From Betaproteobacteria bacterium HGW-Betaproteobacteria-9 (GTDB lineage: Bacteria; Pseudomonadota; Gammaproteobacteria; Burkholderiales; Burkholderiaceae_C), in the NCBI GenBank assembly GCA_002842215.1, contig PHCC01000003.1:124001-188000 (forward strand): DNA of 64,000 nt. The letters run 5' to 3'. The position numbers were made by a program, and so were the translations under genes. Positions 1 through 9,941 of the stretch are shown here, one piece after another. The notes under the pieces are model-generated. The model made no database searches. It saw only the letters and a program-made list of their open reading frames with translations, and had not been told where the DNA came from. Each line of letters opens with the position of its first letter. Position 1 is the first letter of the stretch.

Positions 1-1
1 C

Positions 2-346
2 CGCGCAAATCAGCGCTGGGGCGGTGGTGTGCGCTGGGCGTGTTTCGGCAGCCTGGCGCCCTGGGAGCTCACCGACGGTGAGGGCCGCAAGGTGGTGGGG
101 CTGGCCCAGCGGCGGCAGGGCCATGGCGTGCTGCTGGTGGCAGGTACCTTGTGCCACGCGCCCGATTGGCCGCTGTTGTGCGATGTCATGGGCTCTCCTG
201 GCGATGCGTCGTGGCTGCAGCGGGTGACTGTGGCGTGCGATGCGCTGGCCGATCGGGCGTTTTCCGCGGCCACACTGGCCGAACAACTGCGGCGCGCCCT
301 GGCCAGCGAACTGGGGCCACCAGAGCGTTCGCCGTTGGCGATCTGA
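2..346 (+). CDS. Lipoate-protein ligase A-like protein, C-terminal part (5' end outside window)
   Basis: The reading frame is open from base 2 and ends in TGA at 344-346, so only the last ~114 residues are visible. The stretch GRKVVGLAQRR followed by a hydrophobic strand (HGVLLVAG) is typical of the BPL/LPL lipoate ligase family, in which a 'GRKI-GLAQ-R' element carries the conserved lysine near the lipoyl-AMP site. The rest is helical and matches the family tail. Lipoate ligases attach lipoate to E2 subunits and the glycine cleavage H protein. With the N-terminal half missing I cannot tell a true LplA from a lipoyl/biotinyl transferase relative. Confidence 0.6.
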   Translation, partial: RANQRWGGGVRWACFGSLAPWELTDGEGRKVVGLAQRRQGHGVLLVAGTLCHAPDWPLLCDVMGSPGDASWLQRVTVACDALADRAFSAATLAEQLRRALASELGPPERSPLAI

Positions 347-493
347 ACCGGCTCTTCGCTGCGCTACGACGGACCTTCGTCACTTCCACGGCTGTCAGGG
401 TCTCCGCGGCGCCGCCGCGGCATTCTTTTGAGCCTTCCTGTAAGGTTCTGCTGGTCTCCCCGACTCATCCCTACCCAACCCGAGGAAACCGTG

Positions 494-1003
494 ATGAAGA
501 AGGAACGCAGAACCCTGTTGAAGCAGCTGAGCGCCGTATTGGCCGGTCTCGGCCTGCCGGCCGCGGCACCGCTGGCCGCCGAGCCACCGTTTCCGCTGAA
601 AAAGACCGCCGCCGAATGGAAGAAGATCGTGTCGCCCGCGGCCTACGACGTGCTGTTCGAACACGGCACCGAACGCGCGGGCAGCAGCCCGCTGGACGCC
701 GAAAAGCGCCCGGGCACCTTCGTCTGCACCGCGTGCAACCTGCCGCTGTTCGACGCGGCCCACAAATACGACAGCGGCACCGGCTGGCCGAGCTTCTGGC
801 AACCGCTGCCCGGCGCAATCGGCACGTCCACCGACTTCAAGCTCATCTACCCGCGCACCGAGTACCACTGCAGCCGCTGCGGCGGACACCAGGGCCACGT
901 GTTCAACGACGGCCCCAAGCCCACCGGCAAACGCTATTGCAACAACGGTGTGGCGCTGGCCTTTGTGCCCCAGGGCGCTGCCCTGCCGGCGCTGCGCACC
1001 TGA
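494..1003 (+). CDS. msrB: Peptide-methionine (R)-S-oxide reductase, exported MsrB
   Basis: MsrB reduces the R-epimer of methionine sulfoxide in proteins. The 169-residue product has the structural zinc cysteines C78/C81 and C126/C129 (VCTAC, CSRCGGHQGH), the TGWPSF motif and the catalytic RYCNN with C149. The first 28 residues are basic then hydrophobic (KKERRTLLKQ, then an Ala/Leu run), a signal for export that could use Tat or Sec. Start at 494 is chosen because GAGGAAACC lies just upstream; an in-frame extension to 428 has no such site. msrA follows 23 bp downstream, so the pair probably forms a periplasmic methionine-repair operon like PilB-type or MsrPQ-independent systems. Confidence 0.93.
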   Translation: MKKERRTLLKQLSAVLAGLGLPAAAPLAAEPPFPLKKTAAEWKKIVSPAAYDVLFEHGTERAGSSPLDAEKRPGTFVCTACNLPLFDAAHKYDSGTGWPSFWQPLPGAIGTSTDFKLIYPRTEYHCSRCGGHQGHVFNDGPKPTGKRYCNNGVALAFVPQGAALPALRT

Positions 1004-1026
1004 AAACACCGCACCCCCATACGATC

Positions 1027-1611
1027 ATGAAAACCACGCTCAAAACCCTGGCCCTCTCGGCTTGCCTGAGCGCTTTGGCCGCGACGGCCCAGGCGGCCAC
1101 CGCCACGGCGGTCTTTGCCGGTGGCTGCTTCTGGTGCATCGAGGCGGACTTCGAGAAGCTCGCTGGCGTGACGGAAGTGGAGTCGGGTTACACCGCGGGC
1201 AAGACCGCCAACCCGACCTACGAGCAGGTGAGCAACGGTCACACGGGCCACACCGAGGCGGTGCGCGTCATCTACGACCCGGCCAAGGTGAGCTACGCCC
1301 AGCTGGTCGACTATTTCTGGCGCCACATCGACCCGACCGTGAAAGACCGCCAGTTCTGCGACATCGGGAGCCAGTACCGCAGCGGCATCTACTGGGGCAA
1401 TGCGGTCGAGCGCCAGGTGGTGGAGGCCAGCCGTGACGCGCTGCTCAAGAGCGGCCGGTTCAAGGCCATCCACACCGAGATCGCGCCCACCAGCACCTTC
1501 TACCTGGCCGAGGATTACCACCAGGACTATTACAAGAAGAACTCGGTGCGCTACAACTACTACCGCTACAGCTGCGGTCGCGATGCGCGCGTGAAATCGC
1601 TCTGGCAGTAG
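1027..1611 (+). CDS. msrA: Peptide-methionine (S)-S-oxide reductase, exported MsrA
   Basis: MsrA reduces S-methionine sulfoxide. The 194-residue product begins with a clear Sec signal (KTTLKTLALSACLSALAATAQA) and then carries the GCFWC catalytic motif with C34. The conserved GYTAG, HTEAV and EDYHQDYY segments follow. A much longer in-frame ORF beginning at 151 overlaps msrB and is only frame extension; the signal peptide fixes the start at 1027. It sits directly after msrB, so both stereoisomers of oxidised methionine would be handled outside the cytoplasm. Confidence 0.95.
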   Translation: MKTTLKTLALSACLSALAATAQAATATAVFAGGCFWCIEADFEKLAGVTEVESGYTAGKTANPTYEQVSNGHTGHTEAVRVIYDPAKVSYAQLVDYFWRHIDPTVKDRQFCDIGSQYRSGIYWGNAVERQVVEASRDALLKSGRFKAIHTEIAPTSTFYLAEDYHQDYYKKNSVRYNYYRYSCGRDARVKSLWQ

Positions 1612-1697
1612 CCCCGTTTGGGGGCCTCCTGAGCGCCCGGAGTGGCCCGGACCCGGTGGTAGCATTCCTGTTACTTTTCACTACAAGGGGCCGGGGA

Positions 1698-2930
1698 ATG
1701 AGGGAGTCAGAAGATTTCGCCGAAACGGTGATGATGGGCGCGTTGCCGCCAGCGGCGCCACACCGGCCGCAAACGCTGGACATCCGCTTCACCGGATCGG
1801 GCAGCGAGTATTTCCGGATCTGGATCGTCAACCTGCTGCTGACCCTCGTCACGCTCACGCTCTACCTGCCTTTCGCCCGCGCGCGGCGCATGGCCTACTT
1901 CCAGAACAACACGCTCGTCGGCGGTGACCCACTGGGGTTTCACGCCGACCCCTGGAAGATGTTCCGCGGCTACCTGCTCGTGCTCGTGCTCGGTCTGGGT
2001 TACTGGGCGGTGTCGAACTTCATGCCGGCGTTTTCCTGGGCTGCGCTGGTGGTGTTCATGGGGCTGTGGCCGCTGCTGTGGCGCTCGTCGTTGCAGTTCC
2101 GCCTGCGCAACACCAGCTGGCGCGGCGTGCGCCTGAATTTCGTCGGCGACATCAAAGCCGCCTACCTGGCCATGTTGCCTATGTTCCTGCCTGCGCTGGC
2201 TTTTGTCGGCCTGCTGCCCGAACCCGTCGAAGGCGAAGCCATCGCCGAAGAGACCGCGCGCTATGCGGCGGCCGTGGTGGGGGTCGTGGTGCTGGCGTTT
2301 GTGTTGCTGTTGCCCTGGCTCTGGGCGCGCATCAAGCGCTACCAGCACGGGGGCTACGCCTTCGCCCAGGAGCGCACCGAGCTCACCGTCGGTGCCGGTC
2401 GGTTCTATGGCCTGTTCTTCAAGATCCTGGGCGTGTCGCTGGCGGTGATGCTGGTGGTCGGCAGTGTCATGGGCGCGGCGTTCGGCGTGCTGATGCTCAT
2501 GGGCATGACCAACTGGGCCGAACTGAGCGGTGGGGGCGGTGCGCTCGCTGGCTTGCTGGCCGCGGTGGTTTTTGGTGTCATCGTGTTGATGGCCTATGTG
2601 CTCATGCCGCTGATCGTGGGCTCGTACACCACCTCGCGCCTGCAAAACCTGCTCTGGACCCACACCCGCAGCCCGAAGATCCAGTTCCAGAGCGACCTGC
2701 GCCTGGGCCCGCTGTTTCGCGTCGGTTTGGTCAACTGGCTGCTGATCGCGCTCACCCTCGGCCTGTACTGGCCGTTTGCGAAGGTGCGCCTGGCGCGCGT
2801 CAAGCTCGAAGCGATGTCGCTGGTGGTGCACGGCGACGTGGACGAATGGGTCGCCGAAGCGCAGCCGGCGGGCCGGGGTGTGCTGGGCGATGCGGCGGGG
2901 GATTTCTTCGGCATCGACATGGGGCTGTGA
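1698..2930 (+). CDS. YjgN family (DUF898) polytopic membrane protein
   Basis: The 410-residue protein has the duplicated DUF898 pattern: 'FTGSGSEYFRIWIVNLLLTLVT' style start, repeated later as 'LGPLFRVGLVNWLL' with TLGLYWPFAKVR echoing TLYLPFARARR. About eight hydrophobic segments are visible. Function of the family is unknown; it is often next to an M48 protease, as here, where the stop TGA overlaps the next gene's ATG by one base (translational coupling). Start 1698 is preferred because AAGGGG precedes it; a GTG at 1656 would add 14 residues. Confidence 0.85.
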   Translation: MRESEDFAETVMMGALPPAAPHRPQTLDIRFTGSGSEYFRIWIVNLLLTLVTLTLYLPFARARRMAYFQNNTLVGGDPLGFHADPWKMFRGYLLVLVLGLGYWAVSNFMPAFSWAALVVFMGLWPLLWRSSLQFRLRNTSWRGVRLNFVGDIKAAYLAMLPMFLPALAFVGLLPEPVEGEAIAEETARYAAAVVGVVVLAFVLLLPWLWARIKRYQHGGYAFAQERTELTVGAGRFYGLFFKILGVSLAVMLVVGSVMGAAFGVLMLMGMTNWAELSGGGGALAGLLAAVVFGVIVLMAYVLMPLIVGSYTTSRLQNLLWTHTRSPKIQFQSDLRLGPLFRVGLVNWLLIALTLGLYWPFAKVRLARVKLEAMSLVVHGDVDEWVAEAQPAGRGVLGDAAGDFFGIDMGL

Positions 2931-4030
2931 TGGCGCAGGACGAGCCTGCGGTGATTCGAACCCAGTGGTTTGACGGGCGCAGCCCGCGTGGCCGCTCGGT
3001 GACCCTGCGGGTGCAGGGCAACGAACTGCTGCTGCGCACGCACGACGGACTCGCTGAACACCGGTACCCGCTGAGTGGCGTGCGCTGGCCCGAGCGCCGC
3101 AGTCACGGCCAGCGCCAGACCGAGCTGCCCGATGGCGGTCTGATCCAGCACGCCAACGCCGCCGAGTGGGACGCCTGGTTCCAGGCCAGCGGTCTGCGCG
3201 AGGGCGCCGTGGTGGGCTGGATGCAGAGCTGGCGCGCCACGTTCGCCGCCATGGCCGGTACCGTGGTGTTTCTTGCTGCGGCCTGGGTCTGGGGTGTGCC
3301 CTGGCTCAGCGCCACGCTGGCGCACTGGGTGCCGCAGTCGCTGGAAAACCAGATCGGCGAGCAGAGCCTGGCCCAGCTCGATCGCCTGTTTCTCAAACCC
3401 AGCCAACTGCCCGCCGCGCAGCAGGAAGCGCTGCGCCAGCGCTTTGCCCGGGTCGTTGAACAGGCCCATCCCGAGGGCGATGCGCCGCCCTGGCAACTCG
3501 AATTTCACCAGAGCAAGGTGTTGGGCGCGAACGCTTTTGCCCTGCCCGGTGGCAGCATCGTCATGACCGACGATCTGGTGGCGTTGCTGGAGGACCAACC
3601 CGATGCGCTCGTGGGTGTGCTCGCGCACGAGCTGGGCCATGTGCAGCACCGCCACGGGCTGGACCTGATGGTGCGCGCCAGCCTGGTCAGCGCGCTGGTG
3701 GGCGTGGTGCTGGGCGACGCCAGCGGGTTCCTGGCCACCGTGCCGGCCACACTGGCCACGCAGTCGTATTCGCGCGATGCCGAACGCGAAGCCGACGCCC
3801 ATGCCGCGCAGATGCTGCACGCGAGCGGCATCAAGCCGGCGGTGATGGCCGTTTTCTTCGAACGCATGCTGGCGGACGGCGATGGCCCAGGCCAACCATC
3901 GGGGCAGCCGGCCGATGCGGGCGATGACGAAGCCGAAGCGGGCGTGTCGCTGCCCATCGCCATCTCCAGTCACCCCGACCATGGCGAGCGCATCCGTTTC
4001 TTCCGCGAGTGGCAGGCCCCCGGTCCTTGA
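2930..4030 (+). CDS. M48 family membrane-anchored metalloprotease
   Basis: The 366-residue product has a soluble N-terminal beta-rich domain (residues ~1-95), one membrane segment (~104-127, [16 protein letters not shown]) and an M48 peptidase domain with the zinc motif HELGH near residue 232, followed by the downstream [10 protein letters not shown] glutamate region that gives the third zinc ligand. Family members act in envelope protein quality control (HtpX, BepA, LoiP relatives). The ATG overlaps the yjgN stop, so the two proteins are probably made together and may work as a pair. No substrate can be read from sequence. Confidence 0.88.
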   Translation: MAQDEPAVIRTQWFDGRSPRGRSVTLRVQGNELLLRTHDGLAEHRYPLSGVRWPERRSHGQRQTELPDGGLIQHANAAEWDAWFQASGLREGAVVGWMQSWRATFAAMAGTVVFLAAAWVWGVPWLSATLAHWVPQSLENQIGEQSLAQLDRLFLKPSQLPAAQQEALRQRFARVVEQAHPEGDAPPWQLEFHQSKVLGANAFALPGGSIVMTDDLVALLEDQPDALVGVLAHELGHVQHRHGLDLMVRASLVSALVGVVLGDASGFLATVPATLATQSYSRDAEREADAHAAQMLHASGIKPAVMAVFFERMLADGDGPGQPSGQPADAGDDEAEAGVSLPIAISSHPDHGERIRFFREWQAPGP

Positions 4031-4163
4031 CGCAGGTCAGAGCGCCCGGCTGCCTGGGTTGAAATACTGGTCAACGCCCGGCGCGCAGGCGCTTGTCGCG
4101 GGTACCGCTCCGTCGGCGCGTGTGGTCGGGCGTATGCTGAGCGCAACTTGTTTTCCGCACCCC

Positions 4164-4904
4164 ATGGACACCTCGAACCAGCCCCCCGTCGAACCCGTTT
4201 TCACCGCCCGTGGCCTGACCAAGGTCTATGGCGAAGGAGAAGCCGCGGTCCATGCCCTGCGCGGTGTGGACCTGGACATCGTGCGCGGTGAATTCGTGGT
4301 GTTGCTCGGCGCGTCCGGCAGCGGCAAGTCCACCTTGCTCAACATCCTGGGCGGGCTGGACACGGCCACCGCCGGCTCGGCGCGCTGGACGCACGCGGGC
4401 GAAACGCACGAACTCATCGGCGCGGGCGACGCCGAGCTCACGCGCTACCGGCGCGAGCACGTAGGCTTCGTGTTCCAGTTCTACAACCTCATTCCCAGCC
4501 TGACCGCGCGCGAGAACGTGGCGCTGGTGACCGACCTGGCTGAAGACCCGATGAAGCCGGAAGACGCACTCGCGCTGGTGGGCCTGGGCGAGCGTCTGAA
4601 CCACTTCGTGTCGCAGCTTTCGGGCGGCGAGCAGCAGCGCGTGGCGATCGCGCGCGCCATTGCCAAGAACCCCGAGGTGCTGCTGTGCGACGAACCCACC
4701 GGCGCGCTGGACTGCGCCACCGGCGTGATGGTGCTGCAGGCGATCGAACACGTGAACCGCGAACTCGGCACGACCACCGTGGTCATCACACACAACGCGC
4801 CCATCGCCGAGATGGCCGACCGCGTGCTGCGCCTGGCCGACGGTCGCATCGTCGAAACCCGCGTGAATGCGCAGAAGCTGCCGGCGTCCTCGCTGAGCTG
4901 GTGA
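4164..4904 (+). CDS. ABC transporter ATP-binding protein (MacB/LolD type)
   Basis: A 246-residue ATPase with Walker [11 protein letters not shown]-loop QFYNL, signature LSGGEQQR, Walker [10 protein letters not shown] and switch histidine (ITHNA). The [14 protein letters not shown] and PTGALD segments are typical of the LolD/MacB mechanotransmission subfamily rather than importers. The permease starts 7 bp after the stop and the adaptor follows, giving an ATPase-permease-adaptor exporter operon (4164-8495). Start 4164 is the ATG nearest the conserved N-terminus; an ORF reaching back to 3882 overlaps the protease gene and is not used. Confidence 0.92.
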   Translation: MDTSNQPPVEPVFTARGLTKVYGEGEAAVHALRGVDLDIVRGEFVVLLGASGSGKSTLLNILGGLDTATAGSARWTHAGETHELIGAGDAELTRYRREHVGFVFQFYNLIPSLTARENVALVTDLAEDPMKPEDALALVGLGERLNHFVSQLSGGEQQRVAIARAIAKNPEVLLCDEPTGALDCATGVMVLQAIEHVNRELGTTTVVITHNAPIAEMADRVLRLADGRIVETRVNAQKLPASSLSW

Positions 4905-4911
4905 CCCCCGC

Positions 4912-7281
4912 ATGAAGGCCATCCACATCAAGCTCTGGCGCGACCTGAAGCGCCTGCGCGCGCAGGTGGCCACCATCGCCATGGTGGTGGCGATCGGTGT
5001 GGCCGGCTTCGTGGGCATGTTCTCGGTGCACCAGTCGCTGCAGGGGTCGCGCGACGCCTTCTACCGCGACAACCGGCTGGCCGATGTGTTCGCCAGCGTC
5101 AAGCGCGCGCCGGTGCATCTGCGCGAGCGCCTCGCCGCGCTCGACGGCGTGGCCGAGGTCAAGCTCGACGTGGTGTTCGACGCGCAGATCGACCTGCCCG
5201 GCGTGCTGCCGCCGGTCACCGGGCGCTTCATCGGGCTCGACCTCATGCGCGCCCACGCCGGCCGCCAGGGCCTGAACGCGCTCACGCTCAAGCGCGGGCG
5301 CTGGCCCGAGCGCGACGGCGCGCTCGAAGCCCTGGTGAGCGACCGTTTTGCCGCGGCGCGCGGGCTGAACCCCGGCGACACGGTGCACGCCATCCTCAAC
5401 GGCAAGCGCGAGCGTGTGCACCTGGTGGGCACCGCCGCCACGCCCGAGTACGTGTTTGCCTCCCAAGGCGGCGCGCCCGATGACCAGTCGTTCGGCATCT
5501 GGTGGATCGACAGCACGCGCATGACCCAGGCCTTCGACATGCAGGGCGCCTTCAACCAGGTGTCGCTGCGGCTTGACGCGGGCCAGGTTGCCGAGCGCGT
5601 GTTGCCGCCCGTGGACCACCTGCTGGAGCCCTACGGCGCGTTCGGCGCCACCGGGCGCGACAAGCAGCTCTCGGCCAAGATCGTGAGCGACGAACTTGCG
5701 CAGTTGCAGGTGATGGGCACGGTGCTGCCCGCCATCTTTCTGGCGGTGGCGATGTTCATCCTCAATGTGGTGCTGAGCCGCCAGGTGGCCACGCAGCGCA
5801 GCCAGATCGCGGCGCTCAAGGCACTGGGCTACAGCGACGGCGCCATCGCCTGGCACTACATCCAGCTCGCGCTGGCCATCGCCGGGCTCGGCGTGGCGGT
5901 GGGACTGGCCCTGAGCCAGCTCATCGGGCGCGGCATGCTCGGCCTGTACGACGAGGTGTTCCGCTTCAACGGACTGGCCTACGAGACCAGTGTCTGGCTG
6001 GTGGTGGTGTCGACCTTGCTCGCGGCGGCCGCCGCTGCGGCGGGCACCTGGAACGCAATCCGCGCCGTGGTGCGGCTCAAGCCCGCGCAGGCTATGCAGC
6101 CGCCGGCACCTCCGGCCTACCAGCCCACGCTGGTGGAGCGGCTGGGCCTGCGCCGCTTTGTCAGCACCGGCGCGATGATGGTGATCCGCAACTTCGAGCG
6201 CCGCCCGCTGCGCGCGGCCTTCACCGTGACCGGCATCGCACTTGCGGTGGCGCTGCAGATCTCGGGCGCCTTCTGGCTCGACGCCATCGCCCACATCGTC
6301 GACGTGCAGTTCCGCCAGGTGCAGCAGGGCGACGTGCTGGTCAACTTTCACCGCCCGGTGCCCATGAGCGTGGTGCAGGACCTCAAACGCCTGCCCGGTG
6401 TGATCGACGCCGAGCCTTACCGCACCGAGCCGGTCCGTGTGCGCCTGCACGGGCGCAGCGAAGACACCGCGCTGACCGGCTACCGCAGCGATGCGCAGCT
6501 GATGCGCGTGGTGGACGAAACCCGTGGTGCGGTGGCCATGCCGTCGCACGGCGTGGTGTTGTCTTCGCTGCTGGCGCGTGCGCTCGGTGCGCGCGTGGGC
6601 GACCGCGTCGAGCTGCAGTTCCGGCTCTGGAACCAGCAGCGTGTCGAGGTGCCGGTGGTGGACATCGTGCACACCATGTTCGGCAAACTGCTCTACATGA
6701 ACCTGGACGCGATGAACGCGCTGGCGCGCGACGGCCACGGCGTGGCCGACGCCGCGCTGCAGGTGGACCCGCTGGCGATGGACGCCTTCTGGGGCGCGGT
6801 GAAGTCCGCGCCTGTGATCAATTCGGTGTTCGACAAGGCCGGCACCCTGGCCGCCTTCAACAAGACCACCTCGCGCAACATGGGTGTGTTCAGCGGCATC
6901 CTCACGCTGTTTGCGGTGGCGATGGCGGTGGGCATCATCTACAACGCGGCGCGCATCTCGCTCTCCGAGCGCGCCTGGGAGCTGGCGAGCCTGCGCGTGC
7001 TCGGCATGACACGGGCCGAGGTCTCGGTGCTGCTGCTCGCCGAGCTGGGCGCCGAGCTGCTGGTTGCGCTGCCCATCGGCGCGCTCACCGGCTGGGGTCT
7101 GGCCTCGCTGATGATGCGGCTGATGGCGTCGGACAGCATCGATTTCCCGGTCGTCATCGAGCCATCCACCTACGCCTCGGCCGCGCTGATCGTGCTGGCG
7201 GCGGGCGTGTTCAGCGCGCTGCTGGTGCGCCGCCAGATCGACCGGCTGGATCTGGTTTCTGTCTTGAAGGTACGCGAATGA
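4912..7281 (+). CDS. ABC transporter permease with two FtsX domains
   Basis: The 789-residue protein has a membrane helix at residues ~22-42, a large periplasmic domain, three helices around 265-400, a second periplasmic domain and three C-terminal helices with the FtsX-type '[15 protein letters not shown]' and C-terminal cytoplasmic loop. This two-FtsX layout matches MacB-like and DevC/LolE-like exporters. It follows its ATPase by 7 bp and its stop overlaps the adaptor's ATG by 4 bp (ATGA at 7278-7281). The cargo (lipid, macrolide, peptide) is unknown. Confidence 0.9.
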   Translation: MKAIHIKLWRDLKRLRAQVATIAMVVAIGVAGFVGMFSVHQSLQGSRDAFYRDNRLADVFASVKRAPVHLRERLAALDGVAEVKLDVVFDAQIDLPGVLPPVTGRFIGLDLMRAHAGRQGLNALTLKRGRWPERDGALEALVSDRFAAARGLNPGDTVHAILNGKRERVHLVGTAATPEYVFASQGGAPDDQSFGIWWIDSTRMTQAFDMQGAFNQVSLRLDAGQVAERVLPPVDHLLEPYGAFGATGRDKQLSAKIVSDELAQLQVMGTVLPAIFLAVAMFILNVVLSRQVATQRSQIAALKALGYSDGAIAWHYIQLALAIAGLGVAVGLALSQLIGRGMLGLYDEVFRFNGLAYETSVWLVVVSTLLAAAAAAAGTWNAIRAVVRLKPAQAMQPPAPPAYQPTLVERLGLRRFVSTGAMMVIRNFERRPLRAAFTVTGIALAVALQISGAFWLDAIAHIVDVQFRQVQQGDVLVNFHRPVPMSVVQDLKRLPGVIDAEPYRTEPVRVRLHGRSEDTALTGYRSDAQLMRVVDETRGAVAMPSHGVVLSSLLARALGARVGDRVELQFRLWNQQRVEVPVVDIVHTMFGKLLYMNLDAMNALARDGHGVADAALQVDPLAMDAFWGAVKSAPVINSVFDKAGTLAAFNKTTSRNMGVFSGILTLFAVAMAVGIIYNAARISLSERAWELASLRVLGMTRAEVSVLLLAELGAELLVALPIGALTGWGLASLMMRLMASDSIDFPVVIEPSTYASAALIVLAAGVFSALLVRRQIDRLDLVSVLKVRE

Positions 7282-8495
7282 ACGAACAAAAGAATCCCTG
7301 GAAAACCCCCCGGCGCTGGGCCATCGCCGGACTGGCCCTGGTGGCCGCCGCCGCGCTGCTCTACGCGGTGTACCGGCCCCGGCCGATCACCGTGGAGGTG
7401 GCCACGGTGGCCCCCGGGACATTCGAACAGGTGATCGAGGAGGATGGCCAGTTGCGCCTGAAAAACCGCTACGTGATCACCTCGCCCACCCTGGCCCAAT
7501 TGCAGCGCCCCACGCTCAAGGTGGGCGATGCGGTGCGCGCAGGCGACGTGGTGGCCCGGCTCGCACCCGCCGAGCCGCAGCTGATCGACGCCCGCACCCG
7601 CATGGTGTTGCAGCAGCGCGTGGGCAGTGCCGACGCGGCGCGGCGCGCCGCCGCCGCGCAGGTGCAGCGGGCGCAGACCGCGCTGGCGCAGGCCACGCTG
7701 GAGGCGGGCCGGTCCGATCAACTCGCCCAGCGGGGCTTCATCGCCCCGTCGGCCCGCGACCAGACCGATCTCGCCCGGCGCTCCGCGCAGCAGGCCCTGG
7801 CGGCGGCCCAGGCCGAGCAGGTCATGGCCGACTTCGCGGTGGCCGAAGCCCGCGCCGCGCTGGCTCAGGCTGTGCCCACGGCGGGCGGGCGGACGGCTGG
7901 CCTGTGGGCCATCAAGAGCCCGGTGAACGGTCAGGTGCTCAAGTTGCACCTGGACAGCGCGGCCCCCGTGACCGCGGGCCTGCCACTGCTGGAGATCGGC
8001 GACACCGCGGCGATGGAAGCGGTGATTGACGTGCTCTCGGGCGAGGTGCGGCAAGTGCAGCCGGGGGCGGCGGTGCAACTCTCGACCGGCAGCGGCGCCG
8101 CTCCCATGCCCGGCACGGTGGCGCGGGTGGAGCCGGTGGCCTTCACCAAGGTGTCGGCGCTGGGCATTGAGGAGCAGCGCGTGAACGTGGTGGTGGCGCT
8201 GGCGGCTGCGCCCGCTGAAGTGGCGCGCCTGGGCGACGGCTTCCGCGTGGACGCGCGCATTACCGTGTCCTCGCAGGCCGATGCACTGCTCGTGCCCAGC
8301 GCGGCGCTGGTGCGCGACGGCGAGCAGTGGCGCGTGTTCGTGGTGGACGCCGGCAAGGTGCGTGCGCGCGCGGTGCAGATCCACGACCGCAACGCCGACA
8401 GGGCCTGGGTGAAAGACGGGCTGAAAACGGGCGAGACGGTCGTGCTCTACCCGGGCAGCACCATCGCCGACGGGCAGCCCGTAAAGCTGAGGTAA
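7278..8495 (+). CDS. Periplasmic adaptor (membrane fusion protein, HlyD/MacA-like) of the exporter
   Basis: The 405-residue product has an uncleaved-looking N-terminal anchor (ALVAAAALLYAVYR, residues ~18-32), a biotinyl-lipoyl-like split domain (EEDGQLRLKNRYVITSP ... IKSPVNGQVLKL), an alpha-hairpin of about 120 residues and beta-barrel regions. It overlaps the permease stop by 4 bp. In such tripartite pumps the adaptor links the inner-membrane ABC permease to an outer-membrane factor; no TolC-like gene is adjacent, so a shared one is likely used. Confidence 0.88.
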   Translation: MNEQKNPWKTPRRWAIAGLALVAAAALLYAVYRPRPITVEVATVAPGTFEQVIEEDGQLRLKNRYVITSPTLAQLQRPTLKVGDAVRAGDVVARLAPAEPQLIDARTRMVLQQRVGSADAARRAAAAQVQRAQTALAQATLEAGRSDQLAQRGFIAPSARDQTDLARRSAQQALAAAQAEQVMADFAVAEARAALAQAVPTAGGRTAGLWAIKSPVNGQVLKLHLDSAAPVTAGLPLLEIGDTAAMEAVIDVLSGEVRQVQPGAAVQLSTGSGAAPMPGTVARVEPVAFTKVSALGIEEQRVNVVVALAAAPAEVARLGDGFRVDARITVSSQADALLVPSAALVRDGEQWRVFVVDAGKVRARAVQIHDRNADRAWVKDGLKTGETVVLYPGSTIADGQPVKLR

Positions 8496-8556
8496 CCCCG
8501 CAGCGCTTCTCGCGGCGGCACTGTCCGGCAAAGCCGGCCCGGTGGTGCCCTTGGCT
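8496..8556 (-). repeat. Dispersed GC-rich intergenic repeat, family 1, copy D (inverted)
   Basis: Read on the minus strand this segment matches the other family-1 copies: a run containing CACCGGGCCGGC, then TTTGCCGGAC, then AGTGCCGCC, ending in a GAAGCGCTGC-like tail. The core CCGGCTTTGCCGG is an inverted repeat. It lies directly after the stop codon of the adaptor gene. Copies at 13192-13279, 38970-39054 and 60626-60712 are in the opposite orientation relative to the window. Confidence 0.75.
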
Positions 8557-8618
8557 GGGTCCGTTCACGCCCTGGCAGGGGGTTGAACGGCCGGCCCTTC
8601 ACCCCCCCCTCAGGTTGA

Positions 8619-8660
8619 GTGCGGCAGCGCACAGACGTGCCGCGGGTCCGGCTTTACTGT
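8619..8660 (+). promoter_or_regulatory. Predicted promoter with Crp-type box, site S1 (BON lipoprotein operon)
   Basis: A perfect inverted repeat GTGCG-gcag-CGCAC (8619-8632) is followed by AGAC (8633-8636) and, after 18 bases, TACTGT (8655-8660) as a -10. The box centre would be about 41 bases upstream of a start near 8667, the classic class II activator position. The same architecture occurs at four other transcription units in this block. The leader to the ATG at 8752 would be about 85 nt. Confidence 0.6.
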
Positions 8661-8751
8661 GGCGCCAATGGCACTGGAAATGAACCCGGTCAGCCATGCG
8701 GTGCAGCCCCTGGTTGCGCAGCCCGTTCAACCTCTGCACAGAAAGCACCCC

Positions 8752-9066
8752 ATGATCACCAAACAACGCTTCTCCGTTCTTCTTCTGGCTGCTGCGGCCT
8801 TCACCACCATGGTGGGTTGTGCTGCGACCGGCAAGCAGGAGAGCACCGGCCAGTACGTGGACGACACCGTCATCACCACCCGGGTGAAGACTGCGATCTT
8901 CAAGGAGGACTCGCTGAAGTCGGCCGAGATCAATGTCGAGACCTTCAAGGGCGCGGTTCAGCTCAGCGGTTTTGTGAACTCCGAAGCCGACATCAACCGC
9001 GCCGTGCAGGTTGCGCAGGGCGTGCCTGGCGTCAAGTCGGTCAAGAACGACATGCGCATGAAATGA
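8752..9066 (+). CDS. BON-domain lipoprotein (OsmY-like)
   Basis: A 104-residue protein with a lipoprotein signal ending in VGC (C23) and one BON domain (DDTVITTRVKTAIF ... VNSEADINRAVQVAQGVPGVKSV). BON proteins such as OsmY and DolP sit in the periplasm or outer membrane and are induced by osmotic or envelope stress. It is the first gene after promoter S1 and heads a run of small envelope genes (to 10482). Start 8752 is used because the lipobox then falls at a normal distance; an upstream in-frame ATG at 8659 would bury the signal. Confidence 0.88.
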   Translation: MITKQRFSVLLLAAAAFTTMVGCAATGKQESTGQYVDDTVITTRVKTAIFKEDSLKSAEINVETFKGAVQLSGFVNSEADINRAVQVAQGVPGVKSVKNDMRMK

Positions 9067-9145
9067 GTGCCGGGCCACGGCCCGCATCCACCCACAGCGC
9101 TGTTGAACACCGCAGCGTTGGTTGTCACCTCACCGAAAGAACCCC

Positions 9146-9541
9146 ATGAGCAATCCCGTCACCACCTTGGGCGATGACGCCTCTTCGCTGGCCGCATCGG
9201 TCGCCAATTCCACCGAACACGCCATTCGGAACACCCAGCGTGCGGCGCAGCAAGGCATCGACCAGCTCGCCAACAACCTGGACGGCGCACGCAGCCAGAC
9301 CAGCAACGCGCTCCATCACCTGGTGAGCGACACCGAAGCGCTGGCGCACCGCGGCATGGACGCCGTGCGCGACGGCGCCGGTCAGCTGCGCGAGAAATCG
9401 CTGCACGTGAAAGACGCCACCACCAGCTACATCCAGCACGAGCCGGTCAAGTCGATGCTGATGGCCGCTGCCGTGGGCGCCGCACTCATGGGCCTGGTGG
9501 CCCTGTTCAGCCGCCACCACGGCGGCCACAACGGTCGCTGA
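9146..9541 (+). CDS. DUF883 / YqjD-ElaB family membrane-anchored protein
   Basis: A 131-residue protein: a long amphipathic, coiled-coil-like region with many Ala, Gln and Asn, and one C-terminal membrane segment (MLMAAAVGAALMGLVALFSR). This is the YqjD/ElaB/YgaM (DUF883) plan; E. coli YqjD is a stationary-phase inner-membrane protein that binds ribosomes. It is followed by a YqjE-like gene as in the E. coli yqjCDEK cluster. The start at 9146 gives the family N-terminus; GTG 9122 would add eight residues. Confidence 0.82.
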   Translation: MSNPVTTLGDDASSLAASVANSTEHAIRNTQRAAQQGIDQLANNLDGARSQTSNALHHLVSDTEALAHRGMDAVRDGAGQLREKSLHVKDATTSYIQHEPVKSMLMAAAVGAALMGLVALFSRHHGGHNGR

Positions 9542-9557
9542 ACCCGGAGCCCTCGCC

Positions 9558-9941
9558 ATGATCCACCCCGTGTTCCGCCTGGCGGCCGCGCAGCCCCTGT
9601 TGCTGGCGGAGCACGCGGCAGCTTACGCAAGCCTGCTGGGCGAAGAGCTGGCCATCGGCAGCGCGCGCCTGCAACGGCGCCTGGCGCTCCAGCTGGCGGG
9701 CGCTGCCTGCCTGGTGGTGGCGGCTGTGCTGCTCGGTGTTGCTTTGCTGTTGTTGGCTTCGCTGCCCGATGCCGGTTTTCGCGTGCCCTGGTTGTTCGTG
9801 CTCACACCCGTGCTGCCGGCGGCGCTCGGCCTGTGGGCCCTGTGGCTCGCACAGGACCGCGAGGGGGCGGAATGGTTCGCCAACCTGCGCATTCAACTGG
9901 CCGAGGATGCCGCGCTCCTGCGCATCCCGGGGGCCCCATGA
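9558..9941 (+). CDS. YqjE-like membrane protein (DUF1469, phage holin superfamily-like)
   Basis: The 127-residue product has two membrane helices (about residues 44-68 and 76-99) within an otherwise amphipathic protein, consistent with YqjE/DUF1469 ('holin family 9'). It follows the DUF883 gene by 16 bp and overlaps the next gene by 4 bp (ATGA at 9938-9941). In E. coli the equivalent gene is co-transcribed with yqjD. The exact role is unknown. Confidence 0.75.
   Translation: MIHPVFRLAAAQPLLLAEHAAAYASLLGEELAIGSARLQRRLALQLAGAACLVVAAVLLGVALLLLASLPDAGFRVPWLFVLTPVLPAALGLWALWLAQDREGAEWFANLRIQLAEDAALLRIPGAP

Noticed and set aside
151-1026. Long in-frame extension upstream of msrA
   Set aside because: It runs through msrB in another frame and through the lipoate ligase end, and the msrA signal peptide begins at 1027.
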